Assembly (NCBI GenBank): GCA_949358305.1
Contig: OX442315.1
Coordinates: forward strand, 1,736,001 to 1,800,000
Reading direction: 5' to 3'
From: Strigamia acuminata
Lineage: Eukaryota > Arthropoda > Chilopoda > Geophilomorpha > Linotaeniidae
Length of the DNA stretch: 64,000 bases
Within the stretch, counting starts at the first letter, position 1, and each line of letters opens with the position of its first letter. The notes below the pieces were generated by a model, which saw nothing but the letters and a program-made list of their open reading frames with translations, was not told the origin of the DNA and did not search any database. Below, in pieces: positions 44,901-55,670 of the stretch. The position numbers and the translations under genes are program-made.

Positions 44901-45600
44901 CGACGAGTGCCCCAACGATTAATTAGATTATCGAATTGGGTGCCGTCTGAGTCGAAGATCGCGAACGCCCCGATCGGTTTACCATTTTAATTTCAACTCG
45001 CAGTACACGTTGCACCATCGTAGACGATGCGAGTTTGTATAATCGCGTTCGACGAGTTTGCATACACTTTGAATTCGTTCGCTTCGAGCCATCATGGAGA
45101 TCCGAGGGTTTCGGTCGAAATTTCCTGAATCGATTTGAAACGGTATTTCCCACCCACGGGTGTTCTGCTCCACCACGAACATTCCGGCGACCATTGCGGC
45201 GACCATTGCGGCAACGAGCGCCTCACCTACGGTGAATGCGGGGCAGCTGGCACCGACGAGTGTCGGCAGCCCCAACAACTTGTTCCAAAATAAGCCCACA
45301 GACAGACACACCTATAAAGCGTGTTTATTTCAAATAATTGTGCAAAAACACCCATTTAATTGTTTATTTATTTGTTCCTCGTGATACGCGCGTGGCCTGT
45401 GCGTTGACGACGTGTTCGCGATTTCACGACGGAATTCGTGGATCCGTTCGTCGGGATTGGACTTTTGGGTGTCGGGTGAAAACGACCGACCGGGGACGAA
45501 ATTCGAGGCGGAGAAGGGAGAAGGGAGCAAACAAGCGCGCGCGCAAGACGCCAAACGGAGTAAAAAAAATATCCAAAGAAGATGACTAAACTTTACTTTA
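44900..45600 (+). repeat. Anchor/hairpin repeat copy
   Basis: Anchor near 44920 and GGGGCAG/CAGCCCC hairpin at 45240-45273. The block 44890-45120 is almost identical to 46755-46980, a recent duplication. The tail (45320-45590) resembles 48080-48350. Confidence 0.8.
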
Positions 45601-45647
45601 CTTTACTTAATTTTCGAATACTATGAGCACCCGGGATTCCATACTAA

Positions 45648-45708
45648 GGTCGAAATGACTAAAGTCGAAATCCCGTTTCGACCTAATTCGTTTCGACCCA
45701 GGTATCCC
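45648..45708. repeat. Palindromic GGTCGAAA/TTTCGACC element
   Basis: GGTCGAAA...GTCGAAA on the left pairs with TTTCGAC...TTTCGACC on the right around TCCCG. The outer arms GGGATTCC and GGTATCCC extend the stem. No gene lies between here and 46021; the interval is A-rich. Confidence 0.6.
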
Positions 45709-46021
45709 ATCTAGTCTAAAATAAAAACAAACTCGCTGTTCACTGAAATATCTATATTTAAAGTTTTTACAGTTTTTACAGTTTGCAGAATGTTATAAAA
45801 AAAAAAAAAAAATAAAATAAAATAAATAAATAAATAAAAATAAAAATAAAAACAAATAAACAAATAAAACGGAATAAAACGAAACGATGAAACAACGATA
45901 CATTGAAGCGACGATTATATGGTGGAATAACGCCGAAAAAGTTACGCGAAAACGACAGTTATTTATTTGTATAACATTTTTTTCCCACATTTTTTACCCC
46001 ATTCACACATAGGATTGCCAT

Positions 46022-46565
46022 TTATTGACACTTGTACATTTTATCTGGATATTCGACAAAGTACAAATTTGTCCATGGAACAAATCCATACTCGAATGGG
46101 ATGGTGACGCCAAGTTTACGGTCTTTGAAGAATCGATCAAACCGCGCGCAAGACATATTCGAGTCCCAAAGGAAACGCATCCCCAAGACGAGAGTTCTTT
46201 CTTTCGTCACGACGATGAAGTTGGTTTCGGTGCCTCGATTCACCCACTCGACGTTCATCTTGATCTGTCCAATTATTTGGAAATGGTCACCAACGATGTT
46301 TTTTAGGTACCGGTGTCTATCGTCGTCGTCGTCTAGTTCGCGGATACTGTCCCGAGGGTAGCCCGTTTCTTCGAATAAACGTTCGTCGATGGCGCAGAAG
46401 CGCGACCACTCGATTACCAGGGCATTACGCGCGAGATTCCCTATCTTCACCTTGAGCAAGGGATGTTCGTTCGTGGGTTCAAGCGGTTTCGGCTGAATAA
46501 GAGAAGTTTTAGATTAAAAATTATACGAAACAATTCGTATCTGTTTCTGGAATTACCTGGAACAT
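46022..46565 (-). CDS. Retropepsin-like protein without catalytic aspartate, 159 aa
   Basis: Exon 1 encodes only MFQ (46565-46557) before donor GTAATT. Exon 2 is 46492-46022, phase 0. The product reads like the protease domain of LTR elements: a strand ALVI then EWSRFCAID where DTGA would stand; an Ile/Gly strand IIGQIKMNVEW; a NFIVV strand; and the closing LVLGMRFL, the usual position of LGMDFL. Thus the motif geometry is kept but the catalytic Asp-Thr/Ser-Gly triad is missing. An Asp5 run follows. It has a spliced 5'UTR and a promoter motif at 46652-46669, arguing for a host gene rather than debris. The role is unknown; binding rather than proteolysis is inferred. Confidence 0.6.
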
Positions 46566-46651
46566 GGTTCAATGTTGCGAGGAACGCCAACGAGACGCGG
46601 AAAACAGTCTTGTATCGTGTCTGAACTTGATTTGGATGCAAATGAGACACG

Positions 46652-46669
46652 GGTTACGTCAGATGGCGT
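46652..46669 (-). promoter_or_regulatory. Shared promoter-proximal motif, minus-strand copy
   Basis: Minus strand GCCATCTGACGTAACCCG, about 90 bases before the ATG of the retropepsin-like gene. Confidence 0.4.
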
Positions 46670-46679
46670 GGCGGTTGTG

Positions 46680-48350
46680 AGAAATTACATCACACAGGCG
46701 CTCGCGCGGAGTTAAATAAAAATCCTTGAAATATATAAATCGATTTATCGACAGTGGAACTAATTCCACGACGAGTGCCCCAACGATTAATTAGATTATC
46801 GAATTGGGTGCCGTCTGAGTCGAAGATCGCGAACGCCCCGATCGGTTTACCATTTTAATTTCAACTCGCAGTACACGTTGCACCATCGTAGACGATGTGA
46901 GTTTGTATAATCGCGTTCGACGAGTTTGCAGACACTTTGAATTCGTTCGCTTCGAGCCATCATGGAGATCCGAGGGTTTCGGTCACAATTTCCTGAATCG
47001 ATTTGATACGGTTGTTCTGCTCCGCCACGAACACTCCCTGGTTCGTCAAAAAACACTCCAAAGTGGGTTCGTCGGAGAACACGGGGCAGTTGGCGACCGA
47101 TGCGCGCCGACAGCCCCGACAAATTGTTCCAAAATAAATCCAAGCTCCCACAACGTTGTTTTCGATACGCGCGTTCCTACACGCGATGACGCGCGTGATG
47201 CGATGCGGGTGAGTGTGACACGGGTTTTCGAATTGGGCGTCGACGATGATGTTTGTCAACGTGGATAAACGTCCGCAAAGTGCCCGGAACGCAGTTAATT
47301 ACCGACGAGAATTGAAAATGTAATTGTTTTTGATAAAAAGAAACCCTCGTAACGTTGAAACGATAAAGAGAACGCAAAATTCGGATTCGAATTCAGGTTC
47401 GATCCGCGAACTGTCGAGGCGCGACATGCCAAGCGTGGAGGGGAGCGTTTATCGCTCATAGGTGCCCGATGATCGGAGATGGGTGGGTGATGGGTGGGTG
47501 ATCGGTACCAGACAGACACAAAACAGAATAAAATCTACCCCCGTACTTCGGTCGTCACTAAGATTACCTTCGCAGTGACCGACTAGAATAAGAGTTTTGC
47601 AAAATATCCGTCGTTTCATATTTTAATTTTGTCTTTCCGGCGTCTCGCGCCATCGCTTTCGACGTGAGTTTGTGTCATTGCGTTCGGTGGATTTGCAAGC
47701 GCCTCTAGGTCGATCGAGACCAGACACGCTTACTTCAGAGTAGGGACCACTCCACCACAAACATTCCGAGGGTATTGGCGCGCAAAAAGGACGGGGTCCT
47801 ATCTTCTCGCCACGCAGAATACGGGCAGCCAGCATTGGCAGCCCCCAATAACTTGTTCCAAAATAAGATCGAGTTGATTAGATTCCTTCACTCATCCCGT
47901 AAATACCGTAAATTTCGTAAATGTCACAATACGTGGTGAAAATGATGCGTCACGTGTCTTATCGCGCATTGGGTCACATTTAAACGCACGTATCGTTAAG
48001 GGTGTCGCGTTCATGGTGGTACATTGGTGCCGGGATGTTCAGATACGCGCTCCCGTACGCTTCCACAGCGTTGGTATTGTTTGGTTATAGCGATTGTTTG
48101 TTCCAAATAATTGTGCAAAAACACTAGTTTAATTGTTTATATATTTAATCCTCGGGAGATGCTGTGCGACCTATACGCCGACCCCAAGCTCGTGATTTTG
48201 CTGCGGATTTCGTGGATCTGTCCGGGCTTTTGGGCGCCGGACAAAAAAAAAGTTCGATTGGAAATGGGTCCCCGGACGAAGAAAAGAGAAAGGAGTAGAC
48301 ACGCGCGCGTGGGACACCCTGTGGAATAAAAAATACCCATGGAAGACAAT
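46680..48350 (+). repeat. Two copies of the anchor/hairpin repeat
   Basis: Anchors lie near 46786 and 47562; GGGGCAG-type hairpins at 47083-47117 and a shortened one at 47823-47846. The trailing module lies at 47250-47420. A GCGCATTGGGTCACATTT module lies near 47965. Plus strand. Confidence 0.8.
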
Positions 48351-48359
48351 GAAAGTTTA

Positions 48360-48680
48360 ATCCCACAATCGTCGAATCGGTTTCGTGGTTTGCGCTCCAA
48401 CTGTTAATTAGATTATCGTCGTTGGGACCGATTGAAACAAATTGTTTTGTGAAAAATTTGCAGTTTCAGATTTTAACTTTATCTATCTCCCAGACTTCTT
48501 GCCCCATCGCTGTCTACGCTGTCTACGCGAGCCAGGCGACAATATGAGTCCTGAGGTCCGAGAGCGAGTCTGCATGTCCCAGGGGACGGCATGCGAGTAG
48601 CCACTCGTGCGCCCCTTGCCATCGCCAGACATGCTTTCGCCAAAGTATGAACCGTGACAACTATATTAAAACAATGTTTA
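48360..48680 (+). repeat. Degenerate repeat copy without clear hairpin
   Basis: The anchor TTAATTAGATTATCGTCG near 48404 is followed by TTTGTGAAAAATTTGCAG-like sequence as in other copies, but the terminal hairpin is not recognisable. Confidence 0.65.
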
Positions 48681-48816
48681 TTCGATCGAAGGAATCTATA
48701 CAACAATTATGAGTACACTTGTCAATTTATTTATCTATTTATTTGATAGAATCTTGGTTGTGGTCACTGTCGGTCACATCGTAACCATCGTCTTCAAGGC
48801 CCATCACCCCTTCTCC

Positions 48817-49499
48817 CTACCACTCCTTTTCATCGCCGTTATCATCGAGTCCTTCGTAACCACAGCCATCTTCCTCCTCCATCATGTCCACCATGTCCAT
48901 CTCCATTTCCTTCACCTCCGCCTGCACCGCCTCTAGCTTCTTCCCCACCGACTTCAACACGCACAACGTCTTCGTCTTCTTTTCCCGCCATCTCGCCGCT
49001 TTCTCCATTCGCTCCGCAACCACTTTGTCCAGTTGCTCCGCCAACACCTTCTCCATTCGCTTCGCCATAACCTTCTCCACCACATTCTCCGCCACATTCT
49101 CCGCCACATTCTTCACCACATTCTTCACCACATTCTCCATTTTTTCTGTTATCACCGCCTCGACCCTTGTTGCCAATCTCTCTTCCCGCAGCACCGAAGG
49201 TGAAGACGGCGGCGGCAATGATGTCTCTCTTCGCGACTGGAAAGGGAAAGGGAGAAAAAAAAAAAAGAGAATAAGCAAATAAATAAAACCCAAGACGTGG
49301 CGCGTACCCTCTTGATCAGCGTCAGTTTACTCCTTTTCTGCCTGCCTGGACGCTTGGACAAAGCGGGATCGAGCGGTACCGACGCGATAGCGGCAGTCGA
49401 CGACGGCGATGTGGTTCTAGTCCGCGTCGCACGGAGAACGGGCGCCGAGATGGACGATGTCTCCCCTTCCCCTTTCACCTTCCATGTTCCTGTCATCAT
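48817..49499 (-). CDS. Two-exon coiled-coil protein B, 203 aa
   Basis: Exons: 49499-49308 (64 codons, MMTGTWKVKGEGETSS ... ends LTLIKR) and 49236-48817 (139 codons plus stop). The intron is phase 0 with donor GTACGC and acceptor TTTCCAG. Exon 2 begins SRRETSLPPPSS and then forms a long amphipathic helix made of short repeats (ENVVKNVVKNVAENVAENVV), Glu/Lys-rich linkers, and an acidic, Met-rich end. The architecture parallels the gene at 43369-43960: a basic exon 1 ending K-I/L-K-G/R, the same intron phase, exon 2 opening with S, and an acidic C-terminus. An acceptor (CTTTTTCAG) five bases before the ATG implies a 5'UTR exon. Confidence 0.6.
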
Positions 49500-49509
49500 G
49501 GTCTCTGAA

Positions 49510-50270
49510 AAAGAAAAAAACGCGATAGATAAAATCAAAAGAAAAAGAAAAAAAAAAAAACAAAAAAAAAAAAAACAAATGGGTTATTAAATTGAGCTTC
49601 ATTTTCTGTTAGCAACAATAACCAAACAAACAAATTTTTTCTGCGCGCGCGCTTACGGATACAATACGTGCATAATTGGGCGGGAATAATTGACAAATGA
49701 TACCACAAAACACTTGGCTCATTCGCTCGTTCACTCGCTCGCTCACTCACGTTTAACGAAACGAAACTAAACACGCAACTGCAAACGCAAACTGTCTTTG
49801 CCCGGCTCTAGCCCGATTTAAAAATGGCGACAATTGAAACGAAGCTTCGTGCTTCACTGCAACGTGGTGTCGACGAGAGCGAGGGCGAGAGCGAGAGTGA
49901 GAGCGAGAGAAAGCGAGTGAGTGGGTGAGTAAGTAAGTAATCAAGTGGAGCATGCGTGGACTGGCGACGATATTTCCGCAGTCGTTCAATTTGGCGTGGG
50001 TTTACAACTCCGCTTATTTGGTCGCTGATCGAGTCGGCACGCACTTTAAACATGTCGACGGCAAACAATACACGCGGGAAAAAAAATAACGCTAAGTTGT
50101 ACGTAAGAAGAGTCTTCATTATGAATAAATGCAAAGGACCGAACCCCGAATATCCGAGTGTCCACACAACCTATCGTCCACCGGGTCTCGGTGTCCGGGT
50201 AGAAAGAGGGAGGGGACGTACGCGCGCGTACCGGACATTGCCACTCGGAACAAAAAATGTGCATAATAGG
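49510..50270. other. 5' region of the minus-strand coiled-coil gene and spacer
   Basis: A-rich runs near 49549-49577 form the T-rich tract before the 5'UTR acceptor on the minus strand. A GAGCGAGA repeat block lies near 49875-49925. No other gene supported. Confidence 0.45.
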
Positions 50271-52350
50271 GAAAACGATCAAAGTTTAATTTCCTGATCT
50301 TGGAGTCGGTTCCGCGATTTGTGTTCCGACCAATAATTAGATTATCCTCGCAGCGACCTACTGGAACAAAGATTTTGTGGAAAATCCGTCGTTTTATATA
50401 TTTTTTTTTCTTTTCCGGTTGTCTCGCACCATGTAATCGACGCGAGTTTTTGAGATTGCGCTCGACCGGACTTTGCGAACATTCTCAGAGCGAGCGTTCC
50501 GGGCCCTCGCGGATATCCGGAGGGTTCCGGTGTGCGGCATCGGTTTGATTGCGCTCGTTTTATTCTGCGTCGTCACTGGCCAGACGCGAATGGTCGGAGG
50601 GTCGCGTTCGCGACAAATAGGGGCAGTTGGCGCCGACGAGCGCCGGCAGCCCCGACACATTGTTTCAAATAAAGCTCCTGTCGAGTTGATTCGATTCGAT
50701 TCGTATCGTGTTAATTTATCTCTGCGATCTACGCGGTGGAAACAATGCCCCGCTCTTCTACCCCGTATTGCGCGCCTCATCGCGCATTAGATCGCATTTA
50801 AACGCGCGTACAATTAAGGGTGACGCGATCACGCCGCTAAATCGACGCACACTTTACTCACGGATGCGCACCGGCACTGAAACGTCCAGAAACAAGCTTC
50901 TACACGTTTCTACGGCGTCGGCATTGTTTATTTATTTGTTTATTCGTTTACTTATTTATTAATTCATCTATTCAGACCTCGTGGTGTGCAAATTGCGGAA
51001 AGGTCCACTCATTTTTAGCGTTACGGCGGCCTGTGTATTGGTCCCGTGTTCGCAATTCTGACTTGAACGCAGCCAGTCGACCGAGACCCGACGTCAAATT
51101 CGATAGCAACGCGTCGGAATGCAAATAACTATCGACGAAAATTAAAAGTATAATTGTTTAATAAAAGGAAACTGACGTAATGTTGAAACGCTAAAAAATA
51201 CGTAAAATTAAGATTCAAATTCGGGTTCGATCCAGGTCAGATTAAGTCAGATCAGATCAGATCCACGAACTCTCGAGGCGCGACATGTTTATCGCTTAAA
51301 GATACCTGGCGATCGACGATGGGCGGACGACTGGAGTTCGATTTCCCGACCATGGGATCAGTTTCGCGGTTCGTGCTCCATTGTTTAATGAGATTATCTT
51401 CGTTGGGGTCGATCCCAACAAAAAAATTGAAAATAAATTACATTTTACATTTTAGAACTGGCTTCCGGACGCCTCGCACCATCCCCGGCGACGCAGTTGT
51501 TGTCGTTGGATTCGACCGACTCTGCGGACATTTTCAAACCCAGACCAGACACACTTGTTTCGAACAAGGAGCCATCAAGCGCTGAGCGCTTAAACGGACC
51601 TGTTTCGTCCTTTTTGTGTCTCAATACCCTCGGGGTGTTCGTGGTGGAGTAGATGTCATTTATGCGTTGTAAAAAGTGTTTTCTCTATTGCATCGGCATA
51701 CGGGCATACGGGGCAGCTGGTGACGGCAGCCCCAATAAATTTGTTCCAAAAATAAGTTCCCGTCGAGTCGTGTCGATTTCTCTTTCTCTCTCTCTCTGGT
51801 CCGCCGTGATTGCGCTTCATTGCGCTAAATTGCCGCCAGAACGCGCTACCGTCGCATCAGGCGAACATTTTTGGCGTCCATTAAAGGACGCGGATTACGG
51901 GTCACGTGAACGGGCGTCAAATCCCGCGCGCAAACGATCGTGTCGAGTTAAATAAAAGAATAGAAATCGGTGACAAGTGTTGCGCGAAACGAGGCCACGA
52001 ACGCCTCTATTGGTTTACGATTTTATTTTCATCCCATTGTACTCGACGCGCCAGCGTAGGAGAAGTGAGTTTTCGTCACTACGTTCGATGGATTTACAAA
52101 CAAACAGACAAACAAACAAACAAACGGTTTCAGACCGTTCCGGGTCCTCGCGGATATCCGGAGGGTTCCGGTGGTGGATTTGTCTCATCACTTTTAATCT
52201 ATCCTGTGTTGTCATCGGCCAAACCAGTGCCGGTTTGCACGGTACAAAGGGTCGTGCAAAGGGTCGCATTCGCGGCAAATAGGGGCAGCTGGTGTCGACG
52301 GACGAGCGCCGGCAGCCCCGACAAATTGTTCCAAAAAAAGCTCCTGTCGG
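50270..52350 (+). repeat. Three copies of the anchor/hairpin repeat
   Basis: Anchors lie near 50333 and 51390, plus a third copy lacking the anchor (from about 51940). Hairpins lie at 50620-50653, 51710-51733 and 52282-52319. CCTCGCGGATATCCGGAGG, built around a perfect 10-base palindrome, precedes the hairpin near 50509 and 52148. GCGCATTAG/AAACGCGCGTAC modules follow near 50780 and 52465. Confidence 0.8.
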
Positions 52351-53030
52351 GTTGATTCGATTCGATTCGACTCGTGTTAATTTATCCCTGCGACCCGCCC
52401 CCGTAAATGTCGTAATACGCGGTGGAAACGATGCCCGCTCTTCTACCCCGCATTGCGCGCCTCGTCGCGCACTAGGCCGCGTTCAAACGCGCGTACTATT
52501 AACGGGTGACGCGATCTCGCCGGTAAGTCGACATGCGCTTTACTCACGAATGCGCGTCGGCACCGAAACGTTCGGAAACATGCTTCCGCAGTGTCGGCAT
52601 TGTTCATTTATTAAATTATTTGTTTATTCATTTATTTAAACTCCGTGGTTGATTGATGGGCGTGTGGATTTCGCGATTTGCGTTGGCCCTGTGTTCACAG
52701 TTTTGATTGATTTGAACGCAGCCAATCGAACGAGACCCGACATCAATCTCGATAGCGACGCGTCGGAACGCAAAGAACTGCTCACCGAGAATTGAAAGTG
52801 TAATTGTAAAACAAATAATCAACAAATAATCAATGTGGAACAATCATCGTGTAATATTTTATTAATAAATTGTATTTTGAAAAAAAAAACAACAACAACA
52901 ACAACAACGACAACTAATTTATCTTTCGATGCGAGTAAATTACAAACTTTGTCTTTGAGTTTTAGTCACCCCAAAAGTTGAATCAAATTTTCAATTTAAT
53001 TATTAATTCCATCTATCCGTCTGCCTGTCT
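52350..53030. other. Tail of the repeat cluster and spacer
   Basis: Contains an (ACA)n run near 52890-52910 and trailing repeat fragments up to about 52830. No gene supported. Confidence 0.45.
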
Positions 53031-53060
53031 TCTCCTTGCAGCACCCCGGGTCCGCAGCGA

Positions 53061-53159
53061 TGGGACGCGCGCCGTCGACGAGCGTGTACGTGCTGAGCGG
53101 CCCATTGCCCGGCATCGCAACGGAGCATTTCGAGCGACCAGACTCGGTGTCGTCGTAGA
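53061..53159 (+). CDS. Possible 32-codon open frame after an acceptor
   Basis: MGRAPSTSVYVLSGPLPG begins 20 bases after CTTCTCCTTGCAG and ends at TAG. The complementary strand is also open and Cys-rich over the same bases, so strand and reality are both uncertain. Confidence 0.2.
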
Positions 53160-53581
53160 GGAGACACAGACTGCACGTCCTTCTCGTTGACGCACCAGGA
53201 GCTGATACCATCGTCCACTAGGAGGCAACACGCCACGTCTAGGTTGCAATTAATCAATCAATCAATCAATCAATCAATCAGTTTAACAAAATCCTGCAAT
53301 CATAAAACGTCTGGTTAAAATTCAAATATTTATACATTTTCTGATTATATTTCACCCATCCAACAACTCGTTTCGTTCCAGGTGTCGCGAAACACTCGAT
53401 TTTATATCTAGTCGGTCACTTGTTTTTCTTCCACCTGAAATTCAAGATAAATTAATTCAATTCGTTCAAACCAAATAAATCAACTCGTATTAAAAAGATT
53501 CGATCCGCACTATTTCACTCGGTTTAACATCGTTAACCTGTATGAAAAATAGAAATAAAGTCGTCATAAATCAGTTTTTTT

Positions 53582-54028
53582 CTACATGCACCGGTAGTTT
53601 CGATGGATGAACGGTCCTTCAGCAATGTTGTGCGAAAACGATGCACGCAAATTCGTTGAATTTCCTCCAGATTCCGTAACACCAATTCGAGTGGCCTTAT
53701 ATGTATGCGCGCGCGAGTATGTATGTGTGTGTGTCAACACGCGAGAACGACGCGAGGACTCCGTGTGACATCTGTCGCGAGCAACCGAGAATGACACGTA
53801 GCAAACCGTCTGCACATCGTGTTTCCTGCAAAAATGAGAACGATCTGTTTTTAATACGCTGTCAGAAGTATGTGACGTGAAAAGAACTCATCTAATTGCC
53901 CTTCCTTTCCTATTTTCCACTCTCTGTCGCTTCGTTGTCGACAAATGCGTCCTCGTTGTCCCTTTCTATTTCCAATATAATCGTGAGAGGACCGTGGTGC
54001 GTCCTATTCTCTTCCCGATGGACCCGCG
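53582..54028 (-). CDS. Candidate terminal exons of an unrecognised minus-strand gene
   Basis: Two good coding segments on the same strand. 54028-53910 follows an acceptor (TCTAGGACATTAG) and reads GPLTIILEIERDNEDAF to a stop after TESGK. 53821-53582 follows TTTTTGCAG and reads KHDVQTVCYVSFSVARD ... SHNIAEGPFIHRNYRCM to a stop. Their reading frames do not join each other directly, so they may be alternative last exons. Upstream exon candidates end at donors GTGAGT (near 54111) and GTAAGA (near 54280), but the joined frame contains stops. The gene is therefore only partly resolved. Confidence 0.35.
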
Positions 54029-54289
54029 CTAATGTCCTAGAAAAAATGTACACTCTTCAGTTTATTTCCTCGGGATTTATTTGAACTCAGGCATCCGAAT
54101 TTTACTCACCTGTTGTGCTTGTTTTCGCGGCTTTTTTTCCTCCCGGGCTCCGTCCTAGTTTGTCGACTCGCGCGACCCGGCTCACTCACTCCTCCGCACG
54201 GTTATACGCGCCCGTCGAATCTCTGCTGGAGATACTAATGTTTGCAAAAATTTAAAGCAAAGCTCGCACGTTCTTCTTACCTTCCTGCT

Positions 54290-54753
54290 TGGTTTAGACG
54301 TCTCGCGTTATGTTATTTGTCTCCATCCGCTGACGCTTATTTCTCGTCGTTTCCAACGGCGGCCATTGCTTTCGTTGCGAATCTTCTCTGTTTTCGGGTT
54401 TTATCAATTCCCGTCCCGAACTGCTCCCGTCAACATCGCTTTTAGACAGTTTGTGCCCGTTTAGACTATCGATTCGAATAAATGTCCATTAGTTCCTATC
54501 AGTTAATCGAAGCTAGTTAGGTCGTTTTCACGACCCGATGTCACTCAAACGGATTTATTAGCGCCTCTCTACCGTTTTTTGCCCGTTTCAATCGAGTTTT
54601 AGTGTTACCCACTTCTCCGATGTTCTTCGTCTTTGAAGAATTTACTTATTGTTTACTCTATTCGTCGATAATAAACAGTCAAACTTAAACACCGCCCAGT
54701 CTCTCGTCGCACGCCGGACCAACCGGATGTTACACCTGCATTATTAAAATAGA

Positions 54754-54801
<48 letters not shown>

Positions 54802-55005
54802 ACAAACAACGCCATCTATTGGGCGTGAATGCAACACACGATTCCACGGGGTTCCCATTGAATTTATTTACGTGGCCGCGCGTAGATAGTAAATAAATGA
54901 ATAAATAGATAAATAAATAAATAAATAAATACATATATAATATATATTATATATACGCAATGTTCTCTCCATTCGAGTAAACTTGTACTTTTATTGCCCT
55001 TTTGC
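54290..55005. other. Spacer with two (AAAT)n tracts
   Basis: Microsatellites lie near 54755-54803 and 54895-54930, with TA-rich sequence near 54931-54956. No gene supported. Confidence 0.55.
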
Positions 55006-55160
55006 CAGGGCTGGACTGGGAACAAATTTATGGCCGGGAAATCTGGGTGTCCGGGCCACAATTAATGAAGTCAGGACAGGCTACAGCCGGCTGCGACAGG
55101 CCACAGCGGCCACGGGCCACCGGGAAACTCCCGGTAGCCCGCCGGGCCAGTCCAGCACTG
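55006..55160. mobile_element. hAT-type MITE, 155 bp, with 8-bp target duplication
   Basis: Terminal inverted repeats CAGGGCTGGACTGG and (right end) CCAGTCCAGCACTG match at 13 of 14 positions. The element is flanked on both sides by the identical octamer CCTTTTGC (54998-55005 and 55161-55168). An 8-bp duplication and CAGGG-type ends are characteristic of the hAT superfamily. There is no coding capacity, so it was mobilised in trans. Confidence 0.9.
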
Positions 55161-55491
55161 CCTTTTGCACATGTGGCGTTGCCTCCGGTCAACGTTTTTG
55201 ACCCACGATAAAAACTCCAAAATAAACAAATAAGTAAAGGGGACAAAAACCCGAACTTGTTGGTTTGTTTAAACGCGACTGGAGTGAAGTGGGCATCACA
55301 GCACCCCGCTCACGATCGCGCGCTCGAAATTATAACGGAGCCCAAAATATTATCGTCTGACCCAAAATTGTTTCGTTTTTAATTAAAAAACGATCACATA
55401 GCCGACTCCAAAACCAAAACATCGTAGCTCTTAAAAACGGATGTAAATCGGAGACTTTGAATCAAAATCATTCGCGGAATCGCCAACAGGT

Positions 55492-55510
55492 GTCGCGTCA
55501 ACAAACTGGT
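55492..55510 (+). promoter_or_regulatory. Shared promoter-proximal motif upstream of the 12-exon gene
   Basis: GCCAACAGGTGTCGCGTCA, about 160 bases before the proposed ATG at 55671. It is the closest match to the 32554 copy, which precedes the other twin-finger gene. Confidence 0.55.
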
Positions 55511-55670
55511 AGCGAGCATACATGAACTGGAAATGGAAGCGGGAAGTTTATGCTCGGTCGCGTCTCCGCAGGTAAATTTGGGCGGCTTTTACGAATTTTT
55601 GCGATATTTTTGTCAATGAATCGCGTCCGTGGTCGTACGTGTGCACACGTGTGGTCGTCGAACAACGCAC

